From NCBI RefSeq assembly GCF_020091405.1, contig NZ_CP081903.1, positions 3,286,501 to 3,350,500 of the forward strand: a stretch of 64,000 nucleotides of DNA, given 5' to 3'. Positions within the stretch are counted from its first letter, which is position 1; each line of letters starts with the position of its first letter. Source of the DNA: Bacteroides cellulosilyticus. GTDB lineage: Bacteria > Bacteroidota > Bacteroidia > Bacteroidales > Bacteroidaceae. Shown here in pieces: positions 33,704-45,600 of this stretch. Below the pieces are notes generated by a model. It was not told the origin of the DNA and ran no database searches. It worked only from the letters and a program-made list of their open reading frames with translations. The translations under genes and the position numbers were made by a program.

Positions 33704-33790
33704 ACTTACTTAGGTTCGGTAAAAATAATCTAACCGCAAAAGTGCAAAAAAAATAGCTGATTTAATGAATAACCCGTTGTATTTTAACAA

Positions 33791-33823
33791 AAAACAGGCA
33801 ACCTCGTCGAGATTGCCTGTTTT
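33791..33823 (-). terminator. gapA terminator
   Basis: AAAACAGGCAA(C) and (A)TTGCCTGTTTT pair around CTCGTCGAG; on the minus strand the stem is followed by TTTTTTGTT. It ends the transcript of gapA (stop at 33848). Confidence 0.85.
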
Positions 33824-33847
33824 AAATATTATTTTGTACTCTGCTTA

Positions 33848-34957
<1,110 letters not shown>

Positions 34958-34988
34958 TTATATTCGCACTTAATTTTATAATTAAATA

Positions 34989-35435
34989 ATGGAAGTGATG
35001 GGAAAAAGTTCATTTTTACAAGATTTTAAATCATTTGCCATGAAAGGCAATGTGATAGACATGGCTGTCGGTGTAATCATCGGTGGCGCGTTTGGTAAAA
35101 TTGTGTCCTCTGTTGTGGCAGATATTATTATGCCGCCTCTCGGTTTACTGGTGGGAGGTGTGAACTTTACAGACTTGAAGTGGGTGATGAAACCTGCTGA
35201 AGTTGTGGACGGTAAAGAGATTGCCGCCGTAACCTTGAATTATGGAAATTTCTTGCAAGTGACGTTTGACTTTCTCATTATTGCTTTTTCTATTTTCCTG
35301 TTCATCAAGTTGCTGACCAGGCTGACGGCTAAGAAGGAGGCGGAAGTTCCCGCAGCACCTCCTGCTCCTCCCGCACCTAGCAAAGAAGAGGTCTTGCTGA
35401 CGGAAATCAGGGATATCTTGAAAGAAAAACGATAA
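34989..35435 (+). CDS. mscL: Large-conductance mechanosensitive channel
   Basis: 148 residues. The first helix ([30 protein letters not shown]) and the second ([17 protein letters not shown]) frame the periplasmic loop. The C-terminal bundle follows a Pro/Ala linker ([13 protein letters not shown]). MscL opens at high membrane tension. ATGs at 34989 and 34998 are both possible starts. Confidence 0.96.
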   Translation: MEVMGKSSFLQDFKSFAMKGNVIDMAVGVIIGGAFGKIVSSVVADIIMPPLGLLVGGVNFTDLKWVMKPAEVVDGKEIAAVTLNYGNFLQVTFDFLIIAFSIFLFIKLLTRLTAKKEAEVPAAPPAPPAPSKEEVLLTEIRDILKEKR

Positions 35436-35468
35436 AAAGAACAAAAAATAATCCTCAACGTACCCGGT

Positions 35469-35541
35469 CCGTGTCTGGCCCGTACCTGGTCCGTATCCGG
35501 TCTAAGCGCTTAGGTACGGAGCAAATACGGACCTGATACGG
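35469..35541. repeat. 11-nt-period mirror array (CCGTAYCNGGT words)
   Basis: Forward 11-mers CCGTGTCTGGC, CCGTACCTGGT and CCGTATCCGGT start at 35469, 35480 and 35491. A palindromic AAGCGCTT centre lies at 35504-35511. Inverted TACGG words start at 35515, 35526 and 35537, again every 11 bases. Confidence 0.8.
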
Positions 35542-35584
35542 TTCGGGTTATAAGCAGTAGGGAAAACGGAACAATTCATTCCCT

Positions 35585-35651
35585 GTCAACAAGGAGTTAA
35601 CTTCCTGTCGACAAGAAGTTAACTCTTTGTTGACAGGAAGTTAACTCCTTG
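35585..35651. repeat. 11-nt-period array of GTYRAC palindromes
   Basis: Hexamers GTCAAC, GTTAAC, GTCGAC, GTTAAC, GTTGAC and GTTAAC start at 35585, 35596, 35607, 35618, 35629 and 35640, exactly 11 apart. Segments 35590-35609 and 35632-35651 are perfect 20-bp complements. No gene is in 35436-35828; the guaA -7 box (TACTTTTG) is at 35789-35796. Confidence 0.85.
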
Positions 35652-35788
35652 TAATGTATTGATTATCAGTGATCATTCTTTTGAATGATTTTACTTATTC
35701 CATGTGACTTTTTGTCTTCCAAATAGGTTAATTATATCATAAATATAGATTTTTCGGCTATTATTCCTGTTTTTCGCTTGGTTTTTTC

Positions 35789-35796
35789 TACTTTTG
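35789..35796 (+). promoter_or_regulatory. -7 box (TACTTTTG) of guaA
   Basis: A consensus match 32 bases before the guaA ATG at 35829. Confidence 0.6.
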
Positions 35797-35828
35797 CGGA
35801 ACATTTTAATTAAATCCATACAGATTAT

Positions 35829-37382
35829 ATGCAAGAAAAGATTGTCATTCTTGATTTTGGTTCGCAGACTACGCAGCTTATAGCCCGTCGTGTCCGTGAA
35901 TTGAATACGTATTGCGAAATTTTACCTTATAATAAGTTCCCGGAGGGGGATGAGAGTGTAAAGGGGGTTATTCTTTCGGGAAGCCCGTTCTCTGTATACG
36001 ATGAAAGTGCATTTAAGGCTGATCTGAGTGAAATTCGTGGAAAGTATCCTATTTTGGGTATCTGCTACGGTGCGCAGTTTATCGCTTATACCAATGGCGG
36101 TAGGGTGGAGCCTGCCGGAAGTCGTGAGTACGGACGTGCACACTTGAGCTCTTTTGACAAAGACAATGTGCTGTTCAAAGGCGTGAAGGAAAATACACAG
36201 GTGTGGATGAGCCACGGAGATACAATTACGGTTATCCCTTCCAATTTCAAAAAAATAGCTTCGACGGATAAGGTGGCGATTGCTGCTTATCAGATAGAGA
36301 ACGAAAAGGTGTGGGGCGTACAGTTCCATCCGGAAGTATTTCATAGCGAAGATGGCACGCAGATGCTGAAGAACTTCGTGGTGGATGTTTGCGGTTGCAA
36401 ACAGGACTGGAGTGCCGCTTCCTTTATTGAAACGACGGTTGCCGAATTGAAGGAACAGTTGGGTGACGATAAGGTAGTTCTCGGTTTGAGCGGTGGTGTG
36501 GATTCTTCCGTAGCTGCTGTATTGCTGAACCGCGCTATCGGTAAGAATCTGACTTGTATCTTCGTAGATCACGGTATGCTCCGTAAGAATGAGTTCAAGA
36601 ATGTACTGCACGATTATGAATGTCTCGGTCTGAATGTTATCGGCGTGGATGCCAGTGCCAAGTTCTTTGCAGAACTGGCAGGTGTAACGGAGCCTGAGGA
36701 AAAGCGTAAGATTATAGGCAAGGGTTTTATCGAAGTATTTGATGAGGAGGCCCATAAGATTAAAGATGTGAAATGGCTGGCACAGGGTACGATCTATCCT
36801 GATTGTATCGAGTCCCTTTCTATTACCGGTACGGTTATTAAGAGTCATCATAATGTAGGTGGTTTACCTGAAAAGATGCACCTGAAACTTTGTGAGCCGC
36901 TTCGCTTGTTGTTCAAAGATGAGGTTCGCCGTGTAGGTCGCGGATTGGGTATGCCTGAACATCTGATTACTCGTCATCCTTTCCCTGGACCCGGTTTGGC
37001 TGTGCGCATTTTGGGTGATATTACTCCGGAGAAAGTAGCTATTTTGCAAAATGCGGATGATATCTTTATTCAGGGCTTGCGTGACTGGAAAGTGAAAGAA
37101 GCTGATGGCAGCGAAACTTCTCTTTATCATCAGGTTTGGCAGGCGGGCGTTATCTTGCTTCCCGTGCAGTCAGTTGGTGTGATGGGAGATGAACGTACGT
37201 ATGAACGTGCCATTGCGCTGCGCGCTGTGACTTCTACGGATGCTATGACGGCAGACTGGGCACATTTGCCTTACGAATTCCTGGGCAAGGTTTCCAATGA
37301 TATTATTAATAAGGTGAAAGGGGTGAACCGGGTAACCTATGATATTTCGTCAAAACCGCCTGCAACGATAGAGTGGGAATAG
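35829..37382 (+). CDS. guaA: GMP synthase (glutamine-hydrolysing)
   Basis: 517 residues. The class I amidotransferase domain (~1-190) has the Cys of GICYGAQF and the His-x-Glu of [10 protein letters not shown]. The ATP-pyrophosphatase domain has the P-loop [12 protein letters not shown]. The dimerisation C-terminus ends KPPATIEWE. It converts XMP to GMP. It is a monocistronic gene with its own promoter and a terminator at 37409-37443. Confidence 0.97.
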   Translation: MQEKIVILDFGSQTTQLIARRVRELNTYCEILPYNKFPEGDESVKGVILSGSPFSVYDESAFKADLSEIRGKYPILGICYGAQFIAYTNGGRVEPAGSREYGRAHLSSFDKDNVLFKGVKENTQVWMSHGDTITVIPSNFKKIASTDKVAIAAYQIENEKVWGVQFHPEVFHSEDGTQMLKNFVVDVCGCKQDWSAASFIETTVAELKEQLGDDKVVLGLSGGVDSSVAAVLLNRAIGKNLTCIFVDHGMLRKNEFKNVLHDYECLGLNVIGVDASAKFFAELAGVTEPEEKRKIIGKGFIEVFDEEAHKIKDVKWLAQGTIYPDCIESLSITGTVIKSHHNVGGLPEKMHLKLCEPLRLLFKDEVRRVGRGLGMPEHLITRHPFPGPGLAVRILGDITPEKVAILQNADDIFIQGLRDWKVKEADGSETSLYHQVWQAGVILLPVQSVGVMGDERTYERAIALRAVTSTDAMTADWAHLPYEFLGKVSNDIINKVKGVNRVTYDISSKPPATIEWE

Positions 37383-37408
37383 GATTATTCTTTTTAAGAG
37401 TGTATATA

Positions 37409-37443
37409 AATAGCCTCAACTGTATAAAGTTGGGGCTATTTTT
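37409..37443 (+). terminator. guaA terminator
   Basis: AATAGCCTCAAC and GTTGGGGCTATT pair around TGTATAAA and are followed by TTTTT. Located 27 bases after the guaA stop. Confidence 0.85.
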
Positions 37444-37559
37444 AATCTATGTTTATAATTTAATGTTCTGAAAAGGAAGTTGAATAAGCATCTTTTTTCT
37501 TGCAGATGTTATATAAGTGTTATACATTTGTGATACATAATATAACAAATGTAAGATAT

Positions 37560-37839
37560 ATGGAGGCAGCGATAGATAGAAAACAAACAGCGTTTCGGCT
37601 CAGTACGGATTTGCTTGACCGTCAATTCTCGAAAAATGCAAAAACTATACGAACTATTGAATTTGCTTATTAAAGATATAGAAATACCCGAAACATTTCT
37701 GCCGCATAAGCTTATAGGACAGTATAAAGGTTGTATGGAATGTCATATTGAGGGAGGCTTTTTACTAATATGGATTGACGAAGATCGTAATTATATAGAC
37801 GTAATCAGGTTGGGAAGTCATTCTGAATTGTTTGAATAG
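37560..37839 (+). pseudogene. Toxin-antitoxin relic (antitoxin start fused to YafQ/RelE-type toxin end)
   Basis: From the ATG at 37560 a short frame reads MEAAIDRKQTAFRLSTDLLDR, like the first 20 residues of a Bacteroides antitoxin, then RQFSKNAK and a stop at 37673. In the next frame 37615-37839 encodes LYELLNLLIKDIEIPETFLPHKLIGQYKG then GCMECHIEGGFLLIWID and GSHSELFE, the C-terminal two thirds of a YafQ-like mRNA interferase. A deletion appears to have removed most of the antitoxin and the toxin N-terminus. Neither product should work. Confidence 0.7.
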
Positions 37840-37860
37840 TGATGTATGCTATTATAAAGA

Positions 37861-37897
37861 AAAGCCCGGGATTGAAAACTTCCCGGGTCTTTTTTTC
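37861..37897. terminator. Bidirectional terminator
   Basis: AGCCCGGG and TCCCGGGTCT pair around ATTGAAAACT, with A-rich and T7 flanks. It serves the convergent toxin relic and the HTCS gene (stop at 37908). Confidence 0.8.
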
Positions 37898-37907
37898 TAT
37901 GATTATC

Positions 37908-40900
37908 TTATTCGAACGTCTCTTCTTCTTTATCATCATTTTCCTTTTCTTCCGGATCATTCTTACCGCGTAAATATACAGATGGGGATACTCCGAACTG
38001 TTTCTTGAAGCATTTACTAAAATAGAATGGGTCTTCGATACCTATCTTGTAAGATACCTCTGCCACTGTATAACGATTTTCAAGTAAAAGTTCGGCAGCT
38101 TTCTTCATGCGGATGATACGCATGTATTCATTGGGGGAATAGCCGGTTATTCCACGTACCTTGCGATAGAAGGTTGAACGCCCCAGTCCCATTACTGAAG
38201 CAAGGTCATCTACGGCGAATTCACTGTTACTAATCTGTTCTTCCAGAATAGCCTGAAGCTTATCGGCAAATTGTTTGTCTTTCTCTGACGTACAGATAGC
38301 AGGAGTAATCATTCCCGGATCATCCGAGAATTTCTTCCGTAACTTTTCACGTTGCTTTATCAGTTGGAATGCTCTTGCCAGCAATAGCTTGGGACTGAAT
38401 GGTTTGGTGATATATGCATCCGCTCCGCTTTCTACGCCTTTCAGATGATTTTCCGCTGAGCTCATAGCTGTCAATAATATAATAGGTATATGACTGGTAT
38501 CGAAATCATTTTTAAGTTTGCGGGTGACTTCAAATCCCGTAAGTCCCGGCATCAATACGTCGCAGATGATGAGATCAGCATCGTAAGTACGTGCGCGTTC
38601 CAAGCCTGAAAGTCCGTCCGCTTCAGTTACCACCTCAAAATAAGGCTTGAACTCTTCTTTCAGGAACTCACGTACATCGTTGTCATCCTCGATGATCAAC
38701 AGTTTGTACTGATTTGAAGGAGTTTTTTCCTCTGCAATATCTACGTCCGGAATGTTTTCCTCTTCATAGCTTTCCTGCCGATATGCCTTTTCTTCCAGAA
38801 AGGCATCGTGAGGAATCAGGAAGTCTTTCTCTTCATATACACTGGTGTCGGTGGGGAGTGAAACCGTGAAAACAGATCCTCCCCCCTGATTCTCATCATA
38901 AGTAATGCTGCCTTTATGAACATTTACCAGTTCGTGTGTCAGGTGCAATCCAATGCCGGTGCTGTTACTTGAGAAGTTGCTTTGCATGAAACGTTTGAAC
39001 AGTTCTCCCCGTTTCTCTTTGGCAATGCCGATTCCTGTGTCTGCTACGGAAATTTCCAGACATTTCTTATACTCGTCCACTATGGCTGAAAGTGTGACTT
39101 TACCATTGCTTGGAGTATATTTAAAAGCATTGGACAATAAATTATAAACCACCTTGTCCAGATTTCCTTTGTCGATAAACATTTTATAGGAAGCTACTGA
39201 AGGTTGGAAACGGAAATCCATGTTTTTAGATGCCGCTGTGTCCTTGAAACTTAAAAAGATCTCATGCAGGAAGCCCATGACATCTGTTTCTTCCAAAGAA
39301 AGGGCCAATTTGTTGTTTTGCATTTTTCTGAATTCCAATAACTGATTAATCAGACGCAACATACGCTGTGTACTTTTATTCATGACTTTCAGTGAATTGG
39401 TCATTTCCTTGGGAACTTTATCTATACTTTGTATTTTTTCCAGCGCTCCTTGTATTAAGGTCAGGGGAGTACGGAATTCATGTGAGATATTCGTAAAGAA
39501 TACAAGCTTATATTCCGTCAGTTGCTTTTCTACCTGCACTTTATTACGCAAAAGATTGAAATCACGCACCAACTTGTAGGTGATGTAAAGCGCAACTATA
39601 AACAATAGGGTATAAATGAGGAATGCCCAGGATGTCTGCCAGAAGGGAGGAGCTATTGTAATTCTCAGAACGGCCTCCTGATCGCCTGAGATGCCGGTAG
39701 CATTGCAGACTTTTACATGCAGACTGTACTTACCCGGTGGTAGGTTTTTGTAAGACGCAAAGCTGAGCGGAGAGGGCTTACTCCATTCTTTATCATAATT
39801 CTCTAAACGATAAGTATAGGTATAACTGTTTATTTTCGAATAATCGAATGTCGTGAAATCTATTACGAATGATCTTTGAAAATACTTCAATTCTATCTCA
39901 TCTGTGTACATCATGGCGCTGCTTAACGGTGAATCAGTATCTCCCGGGCGCATAGATATTCCATTGACTTGCAGATTAGTGAAAGTAACCACCGGATTGA
40001 GAGCAAAATTAATTCCTGTTTGTCCGGGATTGATTACCAGTAATCCGTAGTTGGTACCGAATAGTAAACTGCCATCTTTACTGACGCATGAACTATTGTC
40101 GCTATATACATCCCCCAGTGTATAAGCCGAGGAGAAGAAGTTTTCGAAAGCCTGCGTTTCAGGAGTGAAGCGTGAAATTCCATATTCGGTTGCAATCCAC
40201 AGTTTACCTTGCCTGTCTTCTGCAATGGCCTGAACCATGTTGTTTACCAATCCATTGTTGGTATCATAATGTTTGAATTCCAAATTCTTATAGCCACTAT
40301 CCGGGGTACACATGCTTAAGCCGCCGCCTGATGTACCGATCCATATCCGGCCTTTAGTGTCCTGATAGATACATTTTATCTCATTGCTGAGTAGTTTCCC
40401 ATTATTGTAATTGTAGGTCAGGTAGTTCGTGGCATTAGCTATCAGAGAGTCCGGATGAAACACGGATACCCCGTCACTGTTTCCTATCCACATCCATCCG
40501 TTTTTATCTTCCATGATGGCGCGTGTTCGTCGCTGTCCGAAACTTTTGTTCAGAAAATGCCGGAAGGTATATCCGTTTTCACCTTTGACGGCTAAATCCA
40601 GTCCGCCTCCGAAAGTTCCTATCCACATTCTCCCTTTCCGGTCGCAGTATAAGATGAAGATATTATTATTACTGATGGATGAAGCATTCCCGGATTGGTT
40701 GGTATACCATTTATCACCAATGCGAAGCCCTTCGCCACGACTTCCCATCCATACGGTTCCTTCATTATCTTCGGCTATCGCATATATATTGGAGTTGAAA
40801 TGAAGTTTCTTTTTCTGTGTCTTCATTTGCGGATCATAGACTATGACTCCTCCGCCCCGGGTACCAATGCAAATATCATCATTTTTTAACCGGGTAATCA

Positions 40901-42218
40901 TACGTACGGTGTTTGAACGGTCTGACAAAGAGACTGCCTCCGGAAAAATGCGCTTTATTCCTTCATTTAAAATCGTCAGGCGCGCTATTCCGGCATATTC
41001 GGAACTAACCCAGATAGTACCTGAACTATCTTCCATGAGATATTGCAGATAATTGGAACTGATATGGCTGAAGCCGTCAATCTGAAAGTCGAAATGTTGG
41101 AGCTCTTCTGTAAGGGTATCGTAGGCAAACAGTCCGTTGCCATAGGTGGATATCCAGATGATGCCTCGGGAATCGTGTACTACGTGATAGCGTTCCATAT
41201 CCACGTAGTTTAATTTGTCGGGAGTGGAGAGTTGAAGAGTCTTGAGGGCGCGGGTCTTCGAGTTGACATACCATACCTTACCGGTATTGTTATAGATCCA
41301 GAAGTTACCGAGATTGTCCGTCAGGACATTTCCGTTTTTAATGTCCAGTTCTGCCTGACGGTGGACTCGGTTTGTTTTCGTATTGAACAGGTATCCTCCG
41401 TTCGAAGTGAATATAACCCAATCATCTTGCAGACAAAGCGTGCCGTATATGGTCAGGGCGCTTTTCTCTTTTTGTAAATGGGCAACTGTTACGCTTGGCT
41501 TGTTTTCTTCTTTTTTAGAGATGATACCGTTTGTTGACAGGAAAAAGACATCTTTTCCGAAAGATTGTGCGGCAAAAGTATTGCGCTTTTCAACCAGAAT
41601 AGTCTTATCACCGGTTACCTGCACTACGCCACAATCGGTACCTATCCAGATATTTCCCTGCTCATCCGGGTATACATAAGCGACACTGTCTGAGGGGAGA
41701 TTGCCTAAAGATTTTCTAAAACTGACGGAAGAAAATGCTCCGTTTTGATAAGTCACCCGTCGGCAGCCGTTTCTGCTGTTCCATAGCCATACGTCACCAT
41801 TGGCGGCTTCTGCCTTGCGGTCGTAGTTTTGTCTGTATTCGCCACAGCCGGTGAAATCTACGAAACAATCTTTTCTTAGATCGTAGCAATTGAAGAATTC
41901 TCCGGAAGTTTCTATCCATAGGAAACCATTCTTATCTTCGCTGATGGTTCTGGCGTGATTGGTCGACAGGGAGATCCGGTTGTTACCGGATTCGCTTTCC
42001 GGGAGGAAAGTGACAAATGAATTGCCATCGTAGCGGCTGAGACCATTCAGGGTTCCCATCCAGATAAATCCTTTGCTATCCTGGAATATGTAACAGATGG
42101 AATTGTTGGCCAGTCCGTCTGTGGTTGTCATGTGCGTGGAGCGCACTTCGATGGATGCAGAAGTACTAAGGAGGCTAACTAGCAAAGATACACACGTAAG
42201 CAAGATGTGCTTTTTCAT
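37908..42218 (-). CDS. Hybrid two-component system regulator (HTCS) of the rhamnogalacturonan locus
   Basis: 1436 residues. Order: signal peptide (~1-22), ~14 propeller repeats, Y_Y_Y domain (~760-840), membrane helix (TSWAFLIYTLLFIVALYIT), HisKA with His913 in FFTNISHEFRTPLTL, HATPase (GIGIAKEKRGELFKRF, GIGLHLTHELV), a receiver with Asp1220 (IICDVLMPG) and an AraC HTH (AELLLENRYTVAEVSYKIG). It senses a pectin oligosaccharide in the periplasm and activates the adjacent Sus genes. It has its own -7 box (TATTTTTG at 42242-42249) after the terminator of the rhaM transcript. Confidence 0.97.
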   Translation of the reverse strand: MKKHILLTCVSLLVSLLSTSASIEVRSTHMTTTDGLANNSICYIFQDSKGFIWMGTLNGLSRYDGNSFVTFLPESESGNNRISLSTNHARTISEDKNGFLWIETSGEFFNCYDLRKDCFVDFTGCGEYRQNYDRKAEAANGDVWLWNSRNGCRRVTYQNGAFSSVSFRKSLGNLPSDSVAYVYPDEQGNIWIGTDCGVVQVTGDKTILVEKRNTFAAQSFGKDVFFLSTNGIISKKEENKPSVTVAHLQKEKSALTIYGTLCLQDDWVIFTSNGGYLFNTKTNRVHRQAELDIKNGNVLTDNLGNFWIYNNTGKVWYVNSKTRALKTLQLSTPDKLNYVDMERYHVVHDSRGIIWISTYGNGLFAYDTLTEELQHFDFQIDGFSHISSNYLQYLMEDSSGTIWVSSEYAGIARLTILNEGIKRIFPEAVSLSDRSNTVRMITRLKNDDICIGTRGGGVIVYDPQMKTQKKKLHFNSNIYAIAEDNEGTVWMGSRGEGLRIGDKWYTNQSGNASSISNNNIFILYCDRKGRMWIGTFGGGLDLAVKGENGYTFRHFLNKSFGQRRTRAIMEDKNGWMWIGNSDGVSVFHPDSLIANATNYLTYNYNNGKLLSNEIKCIYQDTKGRIWIGTSGGGLSMCTPDSGYKNLEFKHYDTNNGLVNNMVQAIAEDRQGKLWIATEYGISRFTPETQAFENFFSSAYTLGDVYSDNSSCVSKDGSLLFGTNYGLLVINPGQTGINFALNPVVTFTNLQVNGISMRPGDTDSPLSSAMMYTDEIELKYFQRSFVIDFTTFDYSKINSYTYTYRLENYDKEWSKPSPLSFASYKNLPPGKYSLHVKVCNATGISGDQEAVLRITIAPPFWQTSWAFLIYTLLFIVALYITYKLVRDFNLLRNKVQVEKQLTEYKLVFFTNISHEFRTPLTLIQGALEKIQSIDKVPKEMTNSLKVMNKSTQRMLRLINQLLEFRKMQNNKLALSLEETDVMGFLHEIFLSFKDTAASKNMDFRFQPSVASYKMFIDKGNLDKVVYNLLSNAFKYTPSNGKVTLSAIVDEYKKCLEISVADTGIGIAKEKRGELFKRFMQSNFSSNSTGIGLHLTHELVNVHKGSITYDENQGGGSVFTVSLPTDTSVYEEKDFLIPHDAFLEEKAYRQESYEEENIPDVDIAEEKTPSNQYKLLIIEDDNDVREFLKEEFKPYFEVVTEADGLSGLERARTYDADLIICDVLMPGLTGFEVTRKLKNDFDTSHIPIILLTAMSSAENHLKGVESGADAYITKPFSPKLLLARAFQLIKQREKLRKKFSDDPGMITPAICTSEKDKQFADKLQAILEEQISNSEFAVDDLASVMGLGRSTFYRKVRGITGYSPNEYMRIIRMKKAAELLLENRYTVAEVSYKIGIEDPFYFSKCFKKQFGVSPSVYLRGKNDPEEKENDDKEEETFE

Positions 42219-42241
42219 GTTTCATAGATTTTAGTGCGAAA

Positions 42242-42290
42242 CAAAAATACGGAAAAAGTGCATTGTAACAGACTATCAATGCACTTTTGT
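42242..42290 (-). terminator. Terminator of the susC-rhaM transcript, next to the HTCS -7 box
   Basis: AAAAAGTGCATTG and CAATGCACTTTT pair across ~11 bases (42252-42288) and sit directly after rhaM. CAAAAATA at 42242-42249 is the minus-strand -7 box for the HTCS. The regulator is therefore set apart from the operon it probably controls. Confidence 0.75.
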
Positions 42291-42294
42291 TTTT

Positions 42295-42609
42295 TTAATC
42301 CATGTGGAATACTTCAGGCAGGGGTATGGTTACCGGAGAATTGTCGGGATTCACCTTCATGATGTCTGCCATATAGTCCCACCATTTTTGTACAATAGGG
42401 TTGGCACCCATATCTTGCGAGGATTCTTCGCCTTTCGTTTTCTGGCAGGCAAAGAGGATATTGGTTTCTTTGTCCCAGTAGATGGAGTAATCATATACTC
42501 CACCGTCGGACAACATCTTTTTCAATTCCGGCCAGATGGCCGCATGTCTTTTTTCATATTCCTTTTCGTAGCCGGATTTCAGGAACATTTTGAATGCTTC
42601 TCTTTTCAT
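42295..42609 (-). CDS. rhaM: L-rhamnose mutarotase
   Basis: 104 residues. The typical RhaM sequence is present: FKMFLKSGYEKEYEKRHAAIWPEL with the catalytic His, GVYDYSIYWDKETNILFA and KWWDYMADIM. It interconverts the anomers of L-rhamnose. Located between the PL11-GH105 enzyme and the HTCS, it identifies rhamnose as a product of this locus. Confidence 0.95.
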   Translation of the reverse strand: MKREAFKMFLKSGYEKEYEKRHAAIWPELKKMLSDGGVYDYSIYWDKETNILFACQKTKGEESSQDMGANPIVQKWWDYMADIMKVNPDNSPVTIPLPEVFHMD

Positions 42610-42631
42610 GGTAACTTTGATTTATAGTGAG

Positions 42632-45600
42632 CTAATTGGAATCGGTCACACTGAAAATCGGTTCTTGTGTTTTCTGTTCGGTGTGATAGAACTGAATGGC
42701 GCTGTCATTCATCTTCGGATGTTGCTTATTTAGCAAATTGATCATTTCGGCACCTGCCCAGATCACAGGACCATAGCCGTGCGCGGCATACACATTGACC
42801 GGACGATAATAATAGAAAGCCGGATCGAATGCCATGCCGGTACCAACACAAGTACCTTCCACCTGTCCTTCTGCATTGATCTGTGTGGAGACGGCTTGCC
42901 AACCCAATTGAGCAACCGGGCCGTAGGCCATTGCATCCAGCCATCCTTGGTTGATGGCATGGGCGATGCAATATACATAGATGGCTGTTGCTGAAGTTTC
43001 CAGATAAGAGTCATTCCGGTCCAATAACTGATGCCAGAGCCCTTCTCCACTTTGGCAGGCAGCTAAACCGCGAACATGTTCGCGAAACAGCTCCATGAGT
43101 TTTGCACGCTGAGGATAATTTTCCGGCATTACGTCCAGCACTTCGGTCATGGTGAGCAAAGCCCAGCCATTGGCACGTCCCCAATGGAAAGCCGGGTGAT
43201 CTTGCATACCTTCTACCCAACCGTGGCGGAATAGTTTCTTTTCCGGTACCCACATCCGTTCTGCAAACTGGAATATCTGCCGGGTAGCTTCGGCAAGGTA
43301 ATTGGACTGGTTATCTTTGGCCAATTTAGAATACCAGGCAACAGGCGGAACCCCCATAAACATATCGTCCAGCCACAATGTATTGTATTGGGGACGGATA
43401 CGGGCGAAAGTTCCGTCGGCAAGGCGGTATTCCTTGTTCAAGATGAAATCGAGATAATTGTCTATCAAAGGATAGAGATTGAGAGATTGATCTTGTAATT
43501 GGGCTTTGATCATGGCTGCACATACGGCTCCGGCATCATCGAGGGCATGGGGAGTCAGAATTTGCTTCATTTGCGGATCAACTTTACCATTTTTCTCTTG
43601 TAATTCCCGGAAATACGGAGCCACTTCTGCGAGGAAGTTGAATCGGTCGGTGACGTATTTCATGTAGTTGGCGTCTCCCGTAGCTTTGGCAGCGGCCATC
43701 ATGGCAGAGTACGTTACTCCCCATTCGTAACTGGCAAGGCGGAAAGCGCCCCGTTCCAGTTGTGCATCAGCCGGGAGGTTCTTGTAATCCGTGATTACCT
43801 TTCCGGTTTTTTCACTTACAACGCGGGTAGGAGTGTTCTTTTCCAGATAGCGGAGTATGCGGTCGATGTCTGTCTTTATTTCTGTAGCTGTAAGTTCCTT
43901 ATAAGGTACTTTGTAGGCCGGTTGTAATAGATGCAACGGAGTGTTGGAGTCATTTATTACTTCTTTCTTTTTCTGGGCATAGATACTGATACCGGTTCCT
44001 CTGAACCACCCTTTCAAGTCCGGACCGAAATAGAAACCGGGTTGGGTAGGCTGGTTGTAAGCTACGTTCTGTGTGGCAATACTGATGCGATACACCGGAT
44101 CTTCCAGAAAAGTATGGAAACGGTAATCAGTGGCTATCGGAGAGACATAAAGACGGAGAGCGGTGTTGTCTTCCGTGCGGAGAAGAACTTCCTCACGCCA
44201 GTCGCCTGTAATGTCGCCTTGCAGACAGGGAGTTGCTTTGGTGCCGCTGTTTGATACGGCTCCGGTGAAAGTAGCCAGTGGTTTGCAAACACCGGCTTTC
44301 CAGTCGTATTTGGAAACTACATTCTTATCCAGCAATTCACGAAGCAGATCTCCATCCCACCATACAGCCATGTTGGTAGAAAAGCTTTCTATATCCGGAT
44401 TGATAACTTCTCCTTTTATATTGCGTAGTCCTTTCGATTCCCACGACCACATTTCCACACCCGGATTCGTCGGGTCGATATCAGCTGCCATACAACGTCC
44501 TACATCTGTACCACTTTTCACTTGGAACAAAACCTTGCCCGTTGCCGCATCACGGAAACTTGAGCCGTCTCTTTTATTTTCGTGGCAATCCCATACCTGG
44601 AGCCCTTTCATTGTAGGGGAGAATTTCGTCAGATGTATGGCATCTCCGTGTCCCATTCCGGTGGAATAAAGCCCTTTACCATTATTATCAATAGCGCAGG
44701 AACCGTAGATGATTTCATCACATCCGTCTCCATCTACATCGCCTACACGAAGATTATGATTACCTTGACCTGCATAAGCTTCATTTCCGGGAGTATTACT
44801 ATCGAATACCCAACGTTGCTTTAGCTCTTTTCCATTCCAATCGAAAGCGGCAAGTACTGCACGTGTATAATATCCGCGGCACATGACTGCACTGGGGTGA
44901 ACGCCATCCAGATAAGCCACGGCTGCCAGGAAACGGTCGCTACGATTGGCACGGTTATCTCCCCAATCTTCCAGTTGTCCGCGTTCGGGAATATAGTCGA
45001 TTGTCTTCATGGCTGCTCCTGTAAGTCCATTGAAGACGGTGAGGTATTCATTGCCTGTCAGGATACGTCCCTGATTGCGCAAAGGATCTCCCTGACGTGG
45101 TTTACCGCGAGGATCTTCTTTAGCGAAGTCACCGCCGGTGGGTTGTGTAGAGTCCCCTGGCTCACGATAATCGGCAGAGGCATCTCCGATGATATTTCCC
45201 TGGCCATCAATAGTGCCGTCGGAAGTTTTCATGATGATTTCGGCACGTCCGTCCCCATCGAAGTCATAAACCATGAACTGGGTGTAGTGTGCACCTGCAC
45301 GGATATTGCGTCCCATATCAATGCGCCAGAGTCTTTCACCGGTTAGACGGTAGCAATCAAAGAATACATTGCCTGTATACCCGTCGTGGGCATTGTCATG
45401 AGCATTTGAAGGGTCCCATTTGAGAATGATCTCATATTCTCCGTTGCCATCTACATCTCCGATGGAAGCATCATTGGGAATATACGTATATTTTTGTCCC
45501 GCAGGAGTTATGCCATCTGTCGGAGGATCAAGAGGAATATTGATATAGCCTATCGGTGCGTTGGCAGGCAAGGTGTAGCTACCTTCGATGTGTCCGGTTT

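Noticed and set aside
35469..35651. CRISPR or REP element
   Set aside because: The period is 11 bases, too short for repeat-spacer units, and the two arrays share no sequence, so neither a CRISPR nor a single REP family fits.
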